Source of the DNA: Istiophorus platypterus
Taxonomy: Eukaryota > Chordata > Actinopteri > Istiophoriformes > Istiophoridae
DNA: 64,000 nt
Assembly (NCBI GenBank): GCA_016859345.1
Contig: CM029126.1
Span: forward strand, 5,402,501 to 5,466,500
Reading direction: 5' to 3'
Shown: positions 49,286-61,086 of the stretch, one piece after another
How positions within the stretch are numbered: position 1 is the first letter of the stretch
Layout of the letters: every line of letters begins with the position of its first letter
Notes under the pieces: generated by a model
Database searches by the model: none
Seen by the model: only the letters and a program-made list of their open reading frames with translations
What the model was told of the DNA's origin: nothing
Made by a program: the position numbers and the translations under genes

Positions 49286-49955
49286 ATCAGTGTCCAGGTA
49301 TAAATTCATGCAGAACAAAGTGCGATTGGCATGCAATGATATTGGCCTGGAGGAAGTTTGAAGAAGAAAAAAAATCCATGCAAAAAATTAATATTTCACT
49401 TAACTTCACCTCTTCTGCTGTGTCACGAAAACCTAGAAAAATGCTACAGACTACATCCCTTCGTCTGCAAAGGAAAAAATAACTTTCTGATTTGTACATG
49501 GTACAACGTGGAAAAAGCCACAGATATTAACAACTTGGTACTTAATAATAAGGAAGTGCTGGAAAACCAAGCAAACGTGGATCCCTAATGTTAGCTAAAA
49601 TCCCCAGCTCAATAAAATTAAACCTATATTTCATGGATATACTGCAATCTTTTCAATGCATAGTATTTTTAACCCACACGGAACCACTGAAGTTGTCAGT
49701 CACTCATCGTCAACATGGGAACCATCCATCTCTGCCATCCATCCAGTATGACGTGAACATAGCATCATCATCCAGCAGCATGGCTTTGTTTTTTGTCGAC
49801 CGGTCCACCGGCTCCACCTGCCTTAATTTGCGTACTGAGATCTGATCACAACGTGGCTGTAATCGAGATGACAAGAAACCTTTATAATACCAGGAGCAGA
49901 GAAATCACTTCCTTGCTTACTTACTCACTTCTATCAACACAGTCCTGGATGAAAT

Positions 49956-51323
49956 CAGTGGCACCTCTGAATTTTAAGTACAGAATTTAGAATATCTTGA
50001 GAAATAAATGCAAATGAACCAATTTGTGTAATCAAAATGCTTTAATAAAATGTCCAAGGTTAATCATCAGAGGAAATTAAAAAAACAAACAAACTTTGCA
50101 TAATAGCAAAATAATGGAAACACAAAATGTACCCCTGACAGGCACCTGGCTGCTGGTGGTTCCTGCTACTCTTCCTCTGCTGTGTGTTCAAAGGTCCTTT
50201 CAGTTTGCAGGAGTCCTTTTCGCAATGGCAGATTTCAGCTCTCTCCAAAGGTTTTCAATGGGATTCAGGTCAGGACTCATTGCCAGGCCATTTTAAAACA
50301 GTCCATCTCTTCCTTTTGAACCGTTCATTTGTGCTGCTGGATGTATGCTTAGGGTCGTTGTCCTGCTGAAAGACCCAAGACCTTAGCCTCTAACTTAGTT
50401 TTCTGAGACTGGATAACAAATTTAGCTTGGTAGTCTTCTGATTTCATCGTCCCTTTAATACATTCATTGCCTCCAGTACCAGAGGCGGCAAAGCAGCCTG
50501 ATAGAACCTCCACCATGTTTTAATGTAGGCATTCCCAAAGAGCTCTGCTTTGGTTTCATCTGTCCACAGATCATTATTCCAGGAAGACTGTGGCTTTTTG
50601 TGCCTTTCTTTCAATAGTGGTGTCCTCCTTGGGCTTCGCCCACGGACCCCTGCTTGTTTTAGTGTGCACCATACGATACAGGCTTAAAACCCCCACTCCG
50701 ACTAGATCTGGCTCTATCTGAGGCTCCTTAGTTGTCTTTTGCGGTGTTTTTTTTTTTTTCCCCACAATCTGCAACAACCTTCAGACACTTCTCTCATTGA
50801 GTTACTTCTCAGTCCTGGAAGCATCTTAACACTTTTATGACTGTGAAACTTCTTGAAAACATTAGGAACTTTTGAAACATGGATTTTTGCAATTGCCTTG
50901 TTGCCTTGTTGCCTTGTTGCCTTTGGAATTGTTATATCGATAATACAATTTCTGATGCACTCTTTTCTTCTTTATTGTTAAAAAAAGAAACTGGAAGCAA
51001 TAAGACCCATTTTATGAAGTAAAACCATCATTCACTGGTTAATTCAGGTCATGTGAAAACTGAAAATTAGTCAATGGTGAGTCTTATCTGTTTTTAGTGG
51101 TTTTGAGTAAGTAATTCATCAAAGCAGGGCCAATAATTGTGTCCAGTATATTTTGTGCCTTTTTTATGTTTTTTAAATTTCACTATATGAAAACTGTTGT
51201 TGTTGTTGTTGTTGTTCAGTAACTTTGGATATTTTGTAAATATTCTGCTCTACATAATTGTTTAATTTGCATTTATTTCTGATGATATTCTAAATTCCTT
51301 ACTTAAAATTCAGGGGTGCCATA
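49956..51323 (-). mobile_element. degraded Tc1/mariner transposon with ~70-bp terminal inverted repeats
   Basis: Left end from 49956: CAGTGGCACCTCTGAATTTT, continuing AAGTACAGAATTTAGAATAT. The reverse complement of the right end (51323 down) is CTATGGCACCCCTGAATTTT, continuing AAGTAAGGAATTTAGAATAT. The match extends about 70 bp with roughly 10 differences. Between them, on the minus strand, near 50330-50375, is WVFQQDNDPKHT, the catalytic-region motif of Tc1 transposases, followed by FKRKRWTVLKWP and KPLERAEI (worn ENLWRDLK). Stops and frame changes interrupt the transposase, and its N-terminal helix-turn-helix part is not recognisable. A TA dinucleotide flanks the right end; no clear TA is seen on the left. 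The 1.37-kb copy is non-functional. Confidence 0.88.
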
Positions 51324-52249
51324 GTTTGCTTTGCAGTGAGCCGTAAATTGAAATTGTGGACACTCGTGAATCACTGTCGTTTTGTGTCATCACCGACCGA
51401 TGTAGAACAATCATATGACTGTCATTTTTGCATCTGTGAAATGTGATGCATTGCAGCCCAGGATTGTTGCCTAAAACCCTGAAAATTAGTCTTGTCATTC
51501 CATTATGGGAACTTTTAAGGGAGTAAAATTTTCGCACTCAGAACTTGGAGGCTCAAAAAAATGATGGACAGTAAACATGCTTCACTATGAGGTCATTTTC
51601 ATTTCGGACACAGATATTATTCATATACACATCACATGGTAATACTAGGTTGAAATGGAGTCTCATTTCAGCTGACAGTGACCTGACTTGTGTGGTTTAT
51701 TCTGAAGTATTTTCAAAGACTTTTGCTTCCTATTTTTTTTTTTTTTAAATCACAGATTACAATTTTAAGCACTTGGCAAGCACCCGGCCATCCCTCCTAA
51801 AGCCAGAGTAACATTTCAACATGGAGATGCCCAGAAATGAGCAACTTGAACAATGTTATTTTCAGCACATGGATGATTTATTAACCGGCTAAATAAAAGA
51901 GACAAGGACATCTACCTTCAGCATGACTCCAGCCAGACTTAATCACAACTCCCTATGACACGCTGATGCCTCAGTCTGGCTGCATTTTTCAAGTCTACTT
52001 TTCAAGCCTTTACATCATCTCCAAACAATAGTTATATAATTGGATTTTAAAATAGGTAGAACAAGTGAATAAAAACTTGTCTCCAGATGTCTCCGCACTT
52101 TCTGTTTCGATGCTGCTCAACTCATTAAGACATCACATCAGTCATCGGCAGTGATCCGAGGACTAATGAAGCTCTTAAATGATTTACTGTGATCCATCGA
52201 GTGACTGCTTAACACATTCCTTTTTGCTCAGTATGTATGGGTTTTTGTT

Positions 52250-52262
52250 TGTGTGTGTGTGT

Positions 52263-52312
<50 letters not shown>
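52250..52312. repeat. (GT)n microsatellite
   Basis: About 31 GT units with one TATG interruption. Confidence 0.95.
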
Positions 52313-52315
<3 letters not shown>

Positions 52316-53574
52316 GATGAATCCCAGATTCACCTCTCCTAATCTGAGCTATATATTGTATGTATGTTTGAGTGTTCTATGTTTGAAGCTAAAGTGTAAG
52401 GTACTTCAGGCAAAGAAAAGAAAAAAAAAAGTTGTCATGACAACAAAACACAGCGCCTGGGCTGGGATCAAAAAGAGAGTGAGTGAGAAATACATTTAAA
52501 TGGACCCATCAGGAATTTTGCGTTCCAGACCGATGCTTTTGTTAACACTTGAATAAAAGGGAAGCTTAATGGCTCAGACAAATGAAGACAGCCATTAAAA
52601 GTGAGAGAAACAGGTGTTTAAAAAAAAATACAATGACCATGTCACCTGTTTTAATATGTTACTGCTTGATAGCCCCCCCCCCGTTAACCCCATCCATCTC
52701 GCATCCTTCCATGGAGGCTGGATTGGATAATTTATACACTGATTCTGAGTCCGAGCGAGTCTTTGCACTCGCCACCGCCCACGTTTTCACCCCTCCGCGC
52801 ATGTTAAGTGAAAAAAAAAAATCGGAGCCGATACGGTACGGCGCATCGTGTTTATGAAGGGAATTTTGGTCAGTATTCAAGTTGAGGAGTACTATTTTCC
52901 GAAATGAGAAATCTGCCACCGGCGCCTACTCTTAGCAAATGACAGATAATGCAGCATGTAGAGTAAAATCCATTTGCATGTTTAAAAAAAAAACAAAAAA
53001 CTCAGGAGATATCTGAGTCCTGAATTCTGGATTCAAATCTTGTCCAAAGGCTTTGTGCAAGTCGCCGTGTCATCTGTTTCTGACAATCTTTTTAATGGCA
53101 AAAAGTGACAACAGTGTTTTCTAATGAGCAGGAGGTAACTTAATGGCAAAGGCCCCCCGACATCTTGTCGTGACTGATGCAGAGGATGAAGAAGAGAAAT
53201 TGTCGGCAGGGTTAATCGTCAAAAATAATTTTAACATTTAAGAAAAGGGCGATGGTGAGTGTGTCGGTTGCCAGTCCGGCCATCCAGAGGGAAGCAACCT
53301 TAATGTTGTGGCACATTAATGTTTGTATATAGATCACATATACTATAAGGTTTATAGATCATGACTATCCAGCTACAGGTGGATTGGTTGTCTTGGTTGC
53401 TCAGCTGTTTACTTATTGTCGTTTTAAAACATCATTTTGAGAGCATCAAGTTTCCTTAAAGTTCTGTCTTATATTTGGTTTGGTTGTTCCTGAATTTTAA
53501 TTTACTTCCTGTTGAAGCTGGTTGTGTAAATGGATCAAAATGCAGGTAGAAATCTTGGGTTCAATTGGAGAGAT

Positions 53575-53577
<3 letters not shown>

Positions 53578-53627
<50 letters not shown>

Positions 53628-53637
53628 TTGTGTGTGT
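53578..53637. repeat. (TA)n-(TG)n compound microsatellite
   Basis: A TA tract of about 34 bp passes into TG. Confidence 0.95.
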
Positions 53638-54694
53638 GAATGCCTTTTCAAAAATTATTTCAATAGCTGCTTTAATTTTTCTTGCATTCCCCTTCTGAAT
53701 GACTACGGTATTTATCTGTCCACTAATGATGAAAAATTGCCATTTGGCTTATTCTAACACATTTTAAGCACATTTTAGTAGCTTACAGTTTCACCATTGA
53801 ATGAAAATAATGAATAGATAATACGCTTTGACTGATTACATTCTCATTAGTTAATTAATAAATTACGAACACATACTGTAGCTTGTTACATCAGGCTAAC
53901 TGTCATTTTATGCATGTTTTTATAGCACTTTTGCACCACTAATAAGTAATAATATGCAGTTTTAGCGCAGGATGTCATGTTAAATGGATGATGGAGTTTT
54001 ACACTGGCTACGTGAGCTCACTCACGAAGCCATTGTATTACCGACCCAGGTGCCTTTAAATTGTCATGATTTATATACTGTATCCTATAAGTCAAGCATA
54101 ATCTGCCCTCTGTGGCCAGTCTTATGAATTACAATAAAGGGATTTAGTATAGTCCATTCAGATTCCTTCCCCATGTGTGGGTAAATACAGAGGAACCGGA
54201 ACAAAAGCCGACAATGCAGAAATACTGCGTTTTGGAGGTCAAACTGCATTTAAATCCTAACACAGCTGCGGAGTCTCTTTGGAGATTAACAAAGTAAATG
54301 CTTACACGGCGCAGGGGACTCTTGCTCAGCAATTTCTGAGTGAAATATAATGCAAACAGACTGCTGCAAATGGCTCTTTATAAACATAATGCTTAGTAAG
54401 ACAGTTTATCACATGTAAAAATTTCTGGTCTCAGATGAATTGATAATTTTACAATATACTGTGACTTTTTTTTCTCTTAATTTTCAACTTCATCAATCCC
54501 TTGCATCACAGCAGAATGATTTCTTTTCTCTGCAACTTGTAGTTGCCAGTTTAGCCCGATTTTTATAAATACTCCACATCATTATTGGTCTTCTTTCTCC
54601 AGTATAACTTACCTATGATAAGAAACATATTATGCATAGCTGAACAAGACTGACAGCTCATCTGCAGAACAGCTGCCCCACACTAAACAGGTCA

Positions 54695-55171
54695 ACTTAT
54701 GCTTTTGCCTCGAACCCACGGCGTAGCCACCGGAAGTGGCCTACGTGAGCATTTATATTTCTGCGTTGGTGCGCTCTGCAATTTCACCTCCAAGCCGCTA
54801 GTTAGCGGCGGCTTTTATACGCCACTGTTTTGAGTTTCTTTGCCTTTGTGTGTTGCCTTTCTTCAACACAATGGCGACTGAAACTGAGCGGAACTTGATT
54901 GAGTCGGAGCTGATAGATGATGAACAGCAGTTAGTTTTCCTTAATTTACAGCAATGCAGAAACTAAACAAGACGACAGAGATGGTCTGATTGATGATGCC
55001 AAAGAAGGAGAAGCCGCATGTGCGATGCTACCAAGCCGACCAATCACAGTTCTTGTGGTCTGCGTCGCTGTGACACGTAGTTACATTATTTGGGAGGTGC
55101 AGGTCTGGCTACAGCAAAGGCTATTTCGAAGGGTACGGCTACGCACGTCGTAGAATTCGACGCAGAAAACG
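54695..55171 (+). mobile_element. PIF/Harbinger-like MITE, copy B (most complete)
   Basis: The left end TCGAACCCACGGCGTAGCCACC and the reverse complement of the right end TCGAATTCTACGACGTGCG (ending GTAGCCGTACC) form imperfect inverted repeats. Inside is ATGGCGACTGAAACTGAG, opening a short frame MATETERNLIESELIDDEQQ that soon stops, then AAGCCGACCAATCACAG, shared with copies A and C. The short frame could be the worn start of a transposon-encoded protein. The superfamily is tentative. Confidence 0.6.
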
Positions 55172-57154
55172 TGAACGCTTTGGTTTTATCTACAAGACTA
55201 CAAGACATGACAAGTTTAGTCTTTGATCATCGTGATGTGAAAAAAATGTCAGATTTCCACAGTGTCCAAGAAATAAAAAAAGGTGAATAATCCTGCCTGT
55301 CTGGTGACGTCGCCGTCAGTCGAAGGGTCAGTCACACTCGTCGGTAGGTAGAGAGAGCGAAGCTGGCATGTGGTTCAAAGGCTGCTCAGCCGACTTCGCC
55401 GACATTCAGCATCATTACCGAGAGACTCAGAGCAAATAAAAAGAAACAAGTGGTGCCGTTTCGCCTCACGCTCCCCTCCCTTTTCTATCATACTCATTAC
55501 AATGAGCTTTGTAGTTTATATAATGAATTTTCAGAAGAGACTATAGTAGGTCTGTTAGAGCTTGGTGTTATCCTGAATTGCCTTGCGGACATGAACAATA
55601 ACGCACTGACTTGGACAAAGACGTTCACCTTGGGGGGGGCTTCCCGATCGATACTTCAACATTCGTGGGGTAGACTTGACGATTAGTCTTATCACAACCC
55701 CTAAATTGCATAGAATATAGAAAAGTAGGTGTTTTCATCACACACACCTCTGTACTTTTGAGAAAAAACAGCAACAACAGCTCCAACTACCTAAAGCGGA
55801 GAAAGACTTGGTTGATTTCCAACAGAAATCAAGACTCCAACCCCAATGAATCCCTCCACTGGAGGACGTAATAAAGCAAGAGCTCTCTATGAATCATACA
55901 ACTCCAAATTGGCATCAAGAGAATCAAGCGTTTTTTCTTTTTTATATATTTTTTTGCTTAAAATCACCCTAAGGGTTCCAATAGTAAACCAAACCACAGA
56001 ATGCCTGTTTTTACAATCTCACCGTCTGTAGCAAAACCCACAGAAGTGGCCCAAACTTTGCTTTTCCTACCGTAAGACTGATGCCCTTTGAATCCTAAAT
56101 CACCATTCTCTCCTCGGCAACGTCTGCTCCTCACGAGGAGGCTAATTAGTTGGGGAAACAATAAGTTGGGAAGTGGCTCGTGATATCACAGCTCCGATGC
56201 CTTTTAACTGAGATGGCTGTGGTTCTGATGCATACATAACGATGGGACAACCTCCAGCCGTACAGTGCATCACCCATGATAATTGCCTCCAATTAACACA
56301 TCCTGAGGAGTAAGAGAAACACCTAAGAAACTGTACTAGGAAAGTAGAAACTAAGAAACCCGGGCACCACTACGAACCAGTGATAGCAGCCACATAAGAT
56401 CAATGAAGAATCATTGAACAAAAAAAACCCCTCCCTAAAGTTAATGAAACAAAACTCACTGAGTAGCGCTGAACAAAAGAAGATCAACTCCTGGAACAGT
56501 TGGGGCCAATGAGCAACTCGGAAGAGTAGGTTTCAGTTTTATGGGGTGGAAAAGTTCGCCCTTGTGCAACCCTGAAGGGATCGAAATTAGCAGACTTTTC
56601 ATACAAATTACAGTCACCTGCTCCAGACACCTTTTATTGGAGCTGGATGTTGAGTCCTTACCCCCCCCACCACCATGATTTTTATCAGCGACCTTTTCAT
56701 GTAAGATCCCTGCTCTCTCAGAACATTTTCATCTGGTAGTTATGAAGGAGTGGATTTTTGGCTAAGAGACACCGGTATAGTTTGATGTCTGGGCTGGGTC
56801 ATCTCTTTTTTCTTTTTCTTTTTTCTCTTTCCCTCCTCGCGTGGTTCGGAGAAAATGTAAGGATCGCAGACAGAGGGCTCGCGGTGAAAGCCTTGCCATT
56901 TGGACAGGTAAATGAAGGAATGAAAGGAGAGAAGGAAATGAGGATAAAAGAGGAATACAGATAGAGGTGAAAATGGAGGGTTCTGGATGCCACACATATT
57001 TGGAGGGGAGGGAACAAGAGGAGAGTACGAAAACAAGAAGAGGGTGCGAGGAGGAGAAGGAAAATGAGAGAGAGGAGCAAGAGAGATCGGGCTGAAGGGA
57101 AGTAGAGGCATAAATGCACTATTTGAATGTAAAATAGCTGCGTGGGAGAGAGGA

Positions 57155-57200
57155 GGTGTGTGTGTGTGTGTGTGTGTGTGTCTGTCTGTCTTTCTGTCTG
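57155..57200. repeat. (TG)n and (TCTG)n microsatellite
   Basis: A TG run of 26 bp, then TCTG units. Confidence 0.95.
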
Positions 57201-57779
57201 AGTATTAGTGTGACTGTGTGACAGAGGAAGCCGAGAGAGAGGGAGAAAGCTGAGGAAAGAGCAGAGAGGAGTCAGAGCGAGGTAGGCTGAAACACTGGGG
57301 AAAATATCAACAGGAATTTAGAGCAAACAAACAACTCTAACCAACTTGGGCTTCGCGTCGGGGTTATGTGACGATTTTTCCTTGGAGAGAGGGTCAAGCA
57401 CCGAAAGAAAAGAAGGGAGGTGGGGGGGCAAGGAGGTGAAGACATGAGAAGAAAAGAAGAAACAAAAAAGGCATACAAGGCATGCAGAGATGTAAATTAG
57501 GCCTTGATTTCATCCTGCTGGAGTTCGGAGACAATAAATATTAGTATCTAACGGGGGTATTTACACAGGTGGTCACCCCAGCTTTATAAGAGGAGTAATT
57601 GTTTTGTCCTTATCTAGCGGAGAGTTGCCACATGTGGCTGGCGTCTCATGACTCTCTATATATATGTATTCACTGTGCGTGAGGCCGTCCAGGCGCAAAA
57701 TTAGAGTTGTAGTCCTTTTTTTAGCCTCGTTGGCAGCAGGGCTCCGGGGATGGCGATGTCAGTCCGTCAGTCAATCCAC

Positions 57780-58330
57780 CACTTTGGCCCAGACTGAAAT
57801 ATCTCAACAACTATCGCGTGTAACGCCACGGAATTTTGTACAGACAAACATGCCCTGCAGAGGCTGAAGCCTAATGATTTTTGCTGATCCACCGACCTCC
57901 AGCGCCACCAAGCCGACACTTGTGGCTCCGCGTTAAATGTCTCAGCGGGTGTTGGACGGATTTACCGTGAAAATCATGTTCCTGTCGGAATGAGTTGTGT
58001 TTATCAATGGCGATTCCTTGGCTCAGCTCATCCAGTGTCGTCATTAGGTCGAATTTTTAATTTGTTCAGCACTTTGGTTTATGAACAAATACCAGTAACA
58101 CTAATGACATTTGGATCAAGCTTCAGATGCACTTTGCATTCAGAGCTAATTAGAAAATGTTAGCATGCTGGCACGCTAAACTAAGACGGGCGAGCATGGT
58201 AAACATTACAATTTGTAAACATCTGCACATTAGCATTTTCATTATGAGCATGTCAGTACGCTGCTGTTAGCTTTAGTTCAAAGCCTCGCAGTTATGTAAG
58301 CAAGGCTGCAGATTGTTAAGGCCAATTAAT
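57780..58330. mobile_element. degenerate teleost interspersed repeats
   Basis: AATATCTCAACAACTATCGC, GAATTTTGTACAGACAAACATG and CTCAGCGGGTGTTGGACGGATT (in part) belong to the repeat also seen at 31.96 kb. They are followed by TTAGCATGCTGGCACGCTAA and ACATTAGCATTTTCATTATG, another TTAGCATGCTAA-type fish repeat. The boundary between the two is about 58080. Confidence 0.5.
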
Positions 58331-58439
58331 GAACATTAGCATTTGTACTCCTGTGTTGGTTTCCCTCTGCAGTTACCCCGCCAAACCACTTGTAGGCCGT
58401 GGTGTTTATACGTGGAACAGCGGTTAGTTTTCCCAATAC

Positions 58440-58672
58440 CACTCCAACACAGAAACCAGTAGGCGATGGAGGAGATGGTCTTTACGATGGCGCCGAAGGA
58501 GGAGAAGCCGGAAATGCGATGCTGACAAGCCGACCAATCACAGTTCTCGCGTTCCGCGTTGGTGCGATGCTGAGTTTACTTTCTTTGGCTGGATAACGTC
58601 AGGCCATGGGGGTAGGCTCCACATCTACGCCGTAGGTATAAGCATAGGTTTGACACAGAAGCATAAACTGGC
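58440..58672 (+). mobile_element. PIF/Harbinger-like MITE, copy C (partial)
   Basis: It contains GAAGGAGGAGAAGCCGGAA, AAGCCGACCAATCACAG and the right end ATCTACGCCGTAGGTATAAG. It matches copies A and B in order and orientation on the + strand. The left end is missing or diverged. Confidence 0.6.
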
Positions 58673-60967
58673 CTTTTGTCTTGTGTTCTGCTGATGACTG
58701 TACACTTACAGGACATATTCTCCCTCATGAGAACCCAGTCTTGAGCCAAGATTCTCTGCTTATAATCAGTATCATCATATATGGCTGATTTGGTTGGGAG
58801 AAGACATAATTTGGTAGTGTCTTTCGCAAAAAGATGAAAAAAGCAGCAGAAATAGTACCTGAAGTATTGTGTGTTATGAAACCTTGCTGCTCATACCCAT
58901 ATAATTACTTTAGTTTTAAAGCCTCCATCCTCCACGCTCTCTTCCTGTTCTCATTCAGTGGCGTGCTGCTATTAACTACCGAATAAAATGGCAAAATATT
59001 ATTGAGAAATTAAACAAATGAGTAAAATGTGTGAATGAGATTTGATTGCAAGTTTTGCTAAGCTGATTACGGGTTCCTGTTTCCATGGAGCTTCGGTCAG
59101 AGAACAATGTCCATCATTATTGCACTGAAGTGGGTGATAATAACCAGTGGATATTTGATATTTAGTAGAAATATTGGGCCATTATAGGCCCAATATCAGT
59201 TTATTGCCAAAAGAAATGCATTATCAATTGATGGCTTTGGTTTTATGTACTAACAGCCACTAACAAACGAACAAAATTACTAACAAAAGAAGCCGGATTT
59301 CAAATGAAATGTCATTCAGGGCATTTAGTTTCAACATTACATTCAACCTACAGTATACAACTATGTGGTATTGTTAACTTGTTTACCACAACAGTGAGGC
59401 AGCTTCAAAGGTCTTCACATGCAAGAACTTAAAGATGTGAAGAAATCTCTGCCACTAGAAGAAAACAGAAGAGATGAGGATAAATTAAATACATTATTTA
59501 TAAAGATTCAATTTGCCTCACATTGAAGGCAAATACAAATTTAAGGCAGGCATTTTGAAAAGTAACCTAATGAAATAAAGTCAGAAAAAAACAGAAACAA
59601 CAAGGCAGCGGGGAATAATATAGTTCTTTAGGGAAACACTGATGATTTTACATGCCAAAGACAGAGTATTATTGCATATGTGAAAAGGTTGTTTGGAGCT
59701 TTTTCTGGCTCCAGTCCAGAGTTTGCTGCGTTTGGGGCTGAAGGTCACAAGTCCGAAGATGAAACATAACTGTTGGTTGATATGTCACGTTGCTTCCGGT
59801 TCGGCTGTTAAATTAGTGGAATGCACTTTTAACCCTAATCTTAAAGGAAATTTTTGATGGATTTCTTTTAAAAGTGAATCACATTGTAACTAAACAAAGC
59901 CTCAGTGAATGTATGATGGGTTCCTGCCATTCCATCATTGTACACACAAGCCAGAGTTGTGATCTACGGCCTAAACGTGTATTGATTTATGTTCATTCAA
60001 GGAGATTTGTAAGTCTGTTCTGTGAAATGTGAAGGCCCTTTGTGCTCTTTCTTTTTTCTTTTTTTGTCTTAATTCGCCAAAAAAAAGTCTTTTCCTTTCG
60101 CACAAAGCGTGTACCGGAATTTACCTTGAGAGAACTGATGCGGAGACACGCGTACGGCACTGACATTTTAATTGAGTTTCGTTAGAAATTTGGCGGAGGA
60201 GATGACAGGGATTGGGAAGTGGAGGACGTACAGATCAAAAAGAGGCACGGGCATTCAACGTTCACTCCGACTTTTGCTGCAGTACGTTGGTGGTGCGGCG
60301 GGTAAACAGGCTGACCGGGTTAACCGGGCCTCCTTTGTCCTTTTTCCTCTTCTCTGACGGTTCATTTGCACTCTCTCTCTGTCATCTATCAAGCGCGGGA
60401 CAGGAGTTTATTCCCTTACTGTCCAATTCAGTGCATTAGGCACCAACTCGCCGACGGAAGTCAATAAGTACTTTGTTTGTTTAATGCTCACTCCTCTCCA
60501 TCCGTGCGTCCCCCCGGTCCCTCCCCTCTCCCCACCCCTCTCCCTTCCTTTCAACGTGCAAACTGTTAGCATTTGCCTCATATGACGTCCAGACAGGAAA
60601 AAATCCATCTCTTCAATAGTCGCTCGCCCACTCTGTCAATCCCTTCCCCTCCAGGGATGAGGGTGCGTTTGGGTTTATGTGTGCGTAGCGGCACAGGCAA
60701 GCGGTGCCAGGGGATGGATGCAGTCCTTCATGGTTTTATTTCTGCCTCGCTCACCCTTGACCTCCATCTACCTCTCATATTCTTTGACTCCTCTTTCTCA
60801 TTTCTTCAGGCAGACTGTCAATAACAGCGCTCCCGTAGCTGTTTATTTCCACAATGGCCCCATCTTTGTCCACCCACATCCTCTCGCTCTGCCTGTGTCA
60901 ATGGCTGCATTTTTTTCCTAATTTTAAGATTAATGTTTCCCTTTCGCAGATGTGTAAAAGTGTCTTA

Positions 60968-60994
60968 CCCCCCCCCCCTCTCTCTCTCTCTCAG
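60968..60994 (+). other. syngap1: splice acceptor with C run and (CT)n tract
   Basis: Eleven C, then CT units, then CAG. This is the second syngap1 acceptor in the window whose polypyrimidine tract is a dinucleotide repeat. Confidence 0.85.
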
Positions 60995-61086
60995 ATCATC
61001 GCGCCCGACGGAAGAGCATAGCCACCGGGAAGCAGCCCAGCATGGAGGTCCCTCCCACTGCCCCCCTTCAACCCTTCCGACAATCC
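60995..61086 (+). CDS. syngap1: syngap1 internal exon: RRKS..GKQPSME..APLQPFRQS segment
   Basis: This 92-nt exon lies between CTCTCAG and GTGAGT, a strong donor. Its first two bases AT complete the G left by the 18781 exon to give Asp. It then encodes HRARRKSIATGKQPSME and VPPTAPLQPFRQS, leaving at phase 0. From memory, human SynGAP reads GRSRRKSVPGGKQYSMEG then APAAPFRPSQ here, directly before GFLSRR of the next exon, which is not in the window. The RRKS motif is a basic linker with a kinase-type serine, within the split PH region. The internal ATG (61042) could start an N-terminally short isoform, but nothing shows that it does. The reading frame stays open past the donor to 61557, which would allow an alternative donor at 61479/61480. 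Confidence 0.95.

Larger units (their letters stand above)
18887..60994 (+). other. syngap1: syngap1 giant intron (42.1 kb, phase 1)
   Basis: The intron starts GTGAGC and ends CTCTCAG. It contains most of the mobile-element and microsatellite features listed below, and a CpG-rich candidate promoter and alternative first exon (40411-41699). Stretches with nothing I can name include 19100-21000, 21400-23900, 24000-26700, 27100-27900, 28200-29600, 33050-34850, 37300-38200, 41700-44500, 46800-47700, 51350-54650, 55200-57100 and 58700-60960. They hold homopolymer runs, diverged repeats and unique intronic DNA, without an exon having both good splice sites and a recognisable product. The SynGAP protein alignment is continuous across this intron, so no constitutive coding exon is missing from it. 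Confidence 0.85.

Noticed and set aside
55090..55290. 66-aa frame MGGAGLATAKAISKG
   Set aside because: Its first third is the inverted end of the Harbinger-like MITE copy B. The rest has no known relative or splice context.
55450..56031. Frames of 78 and 61 aa after copy B
   Set aside because: Sequence looks moderately protein-like, but there are no splice sites, motifs or neighbours to support a gene.
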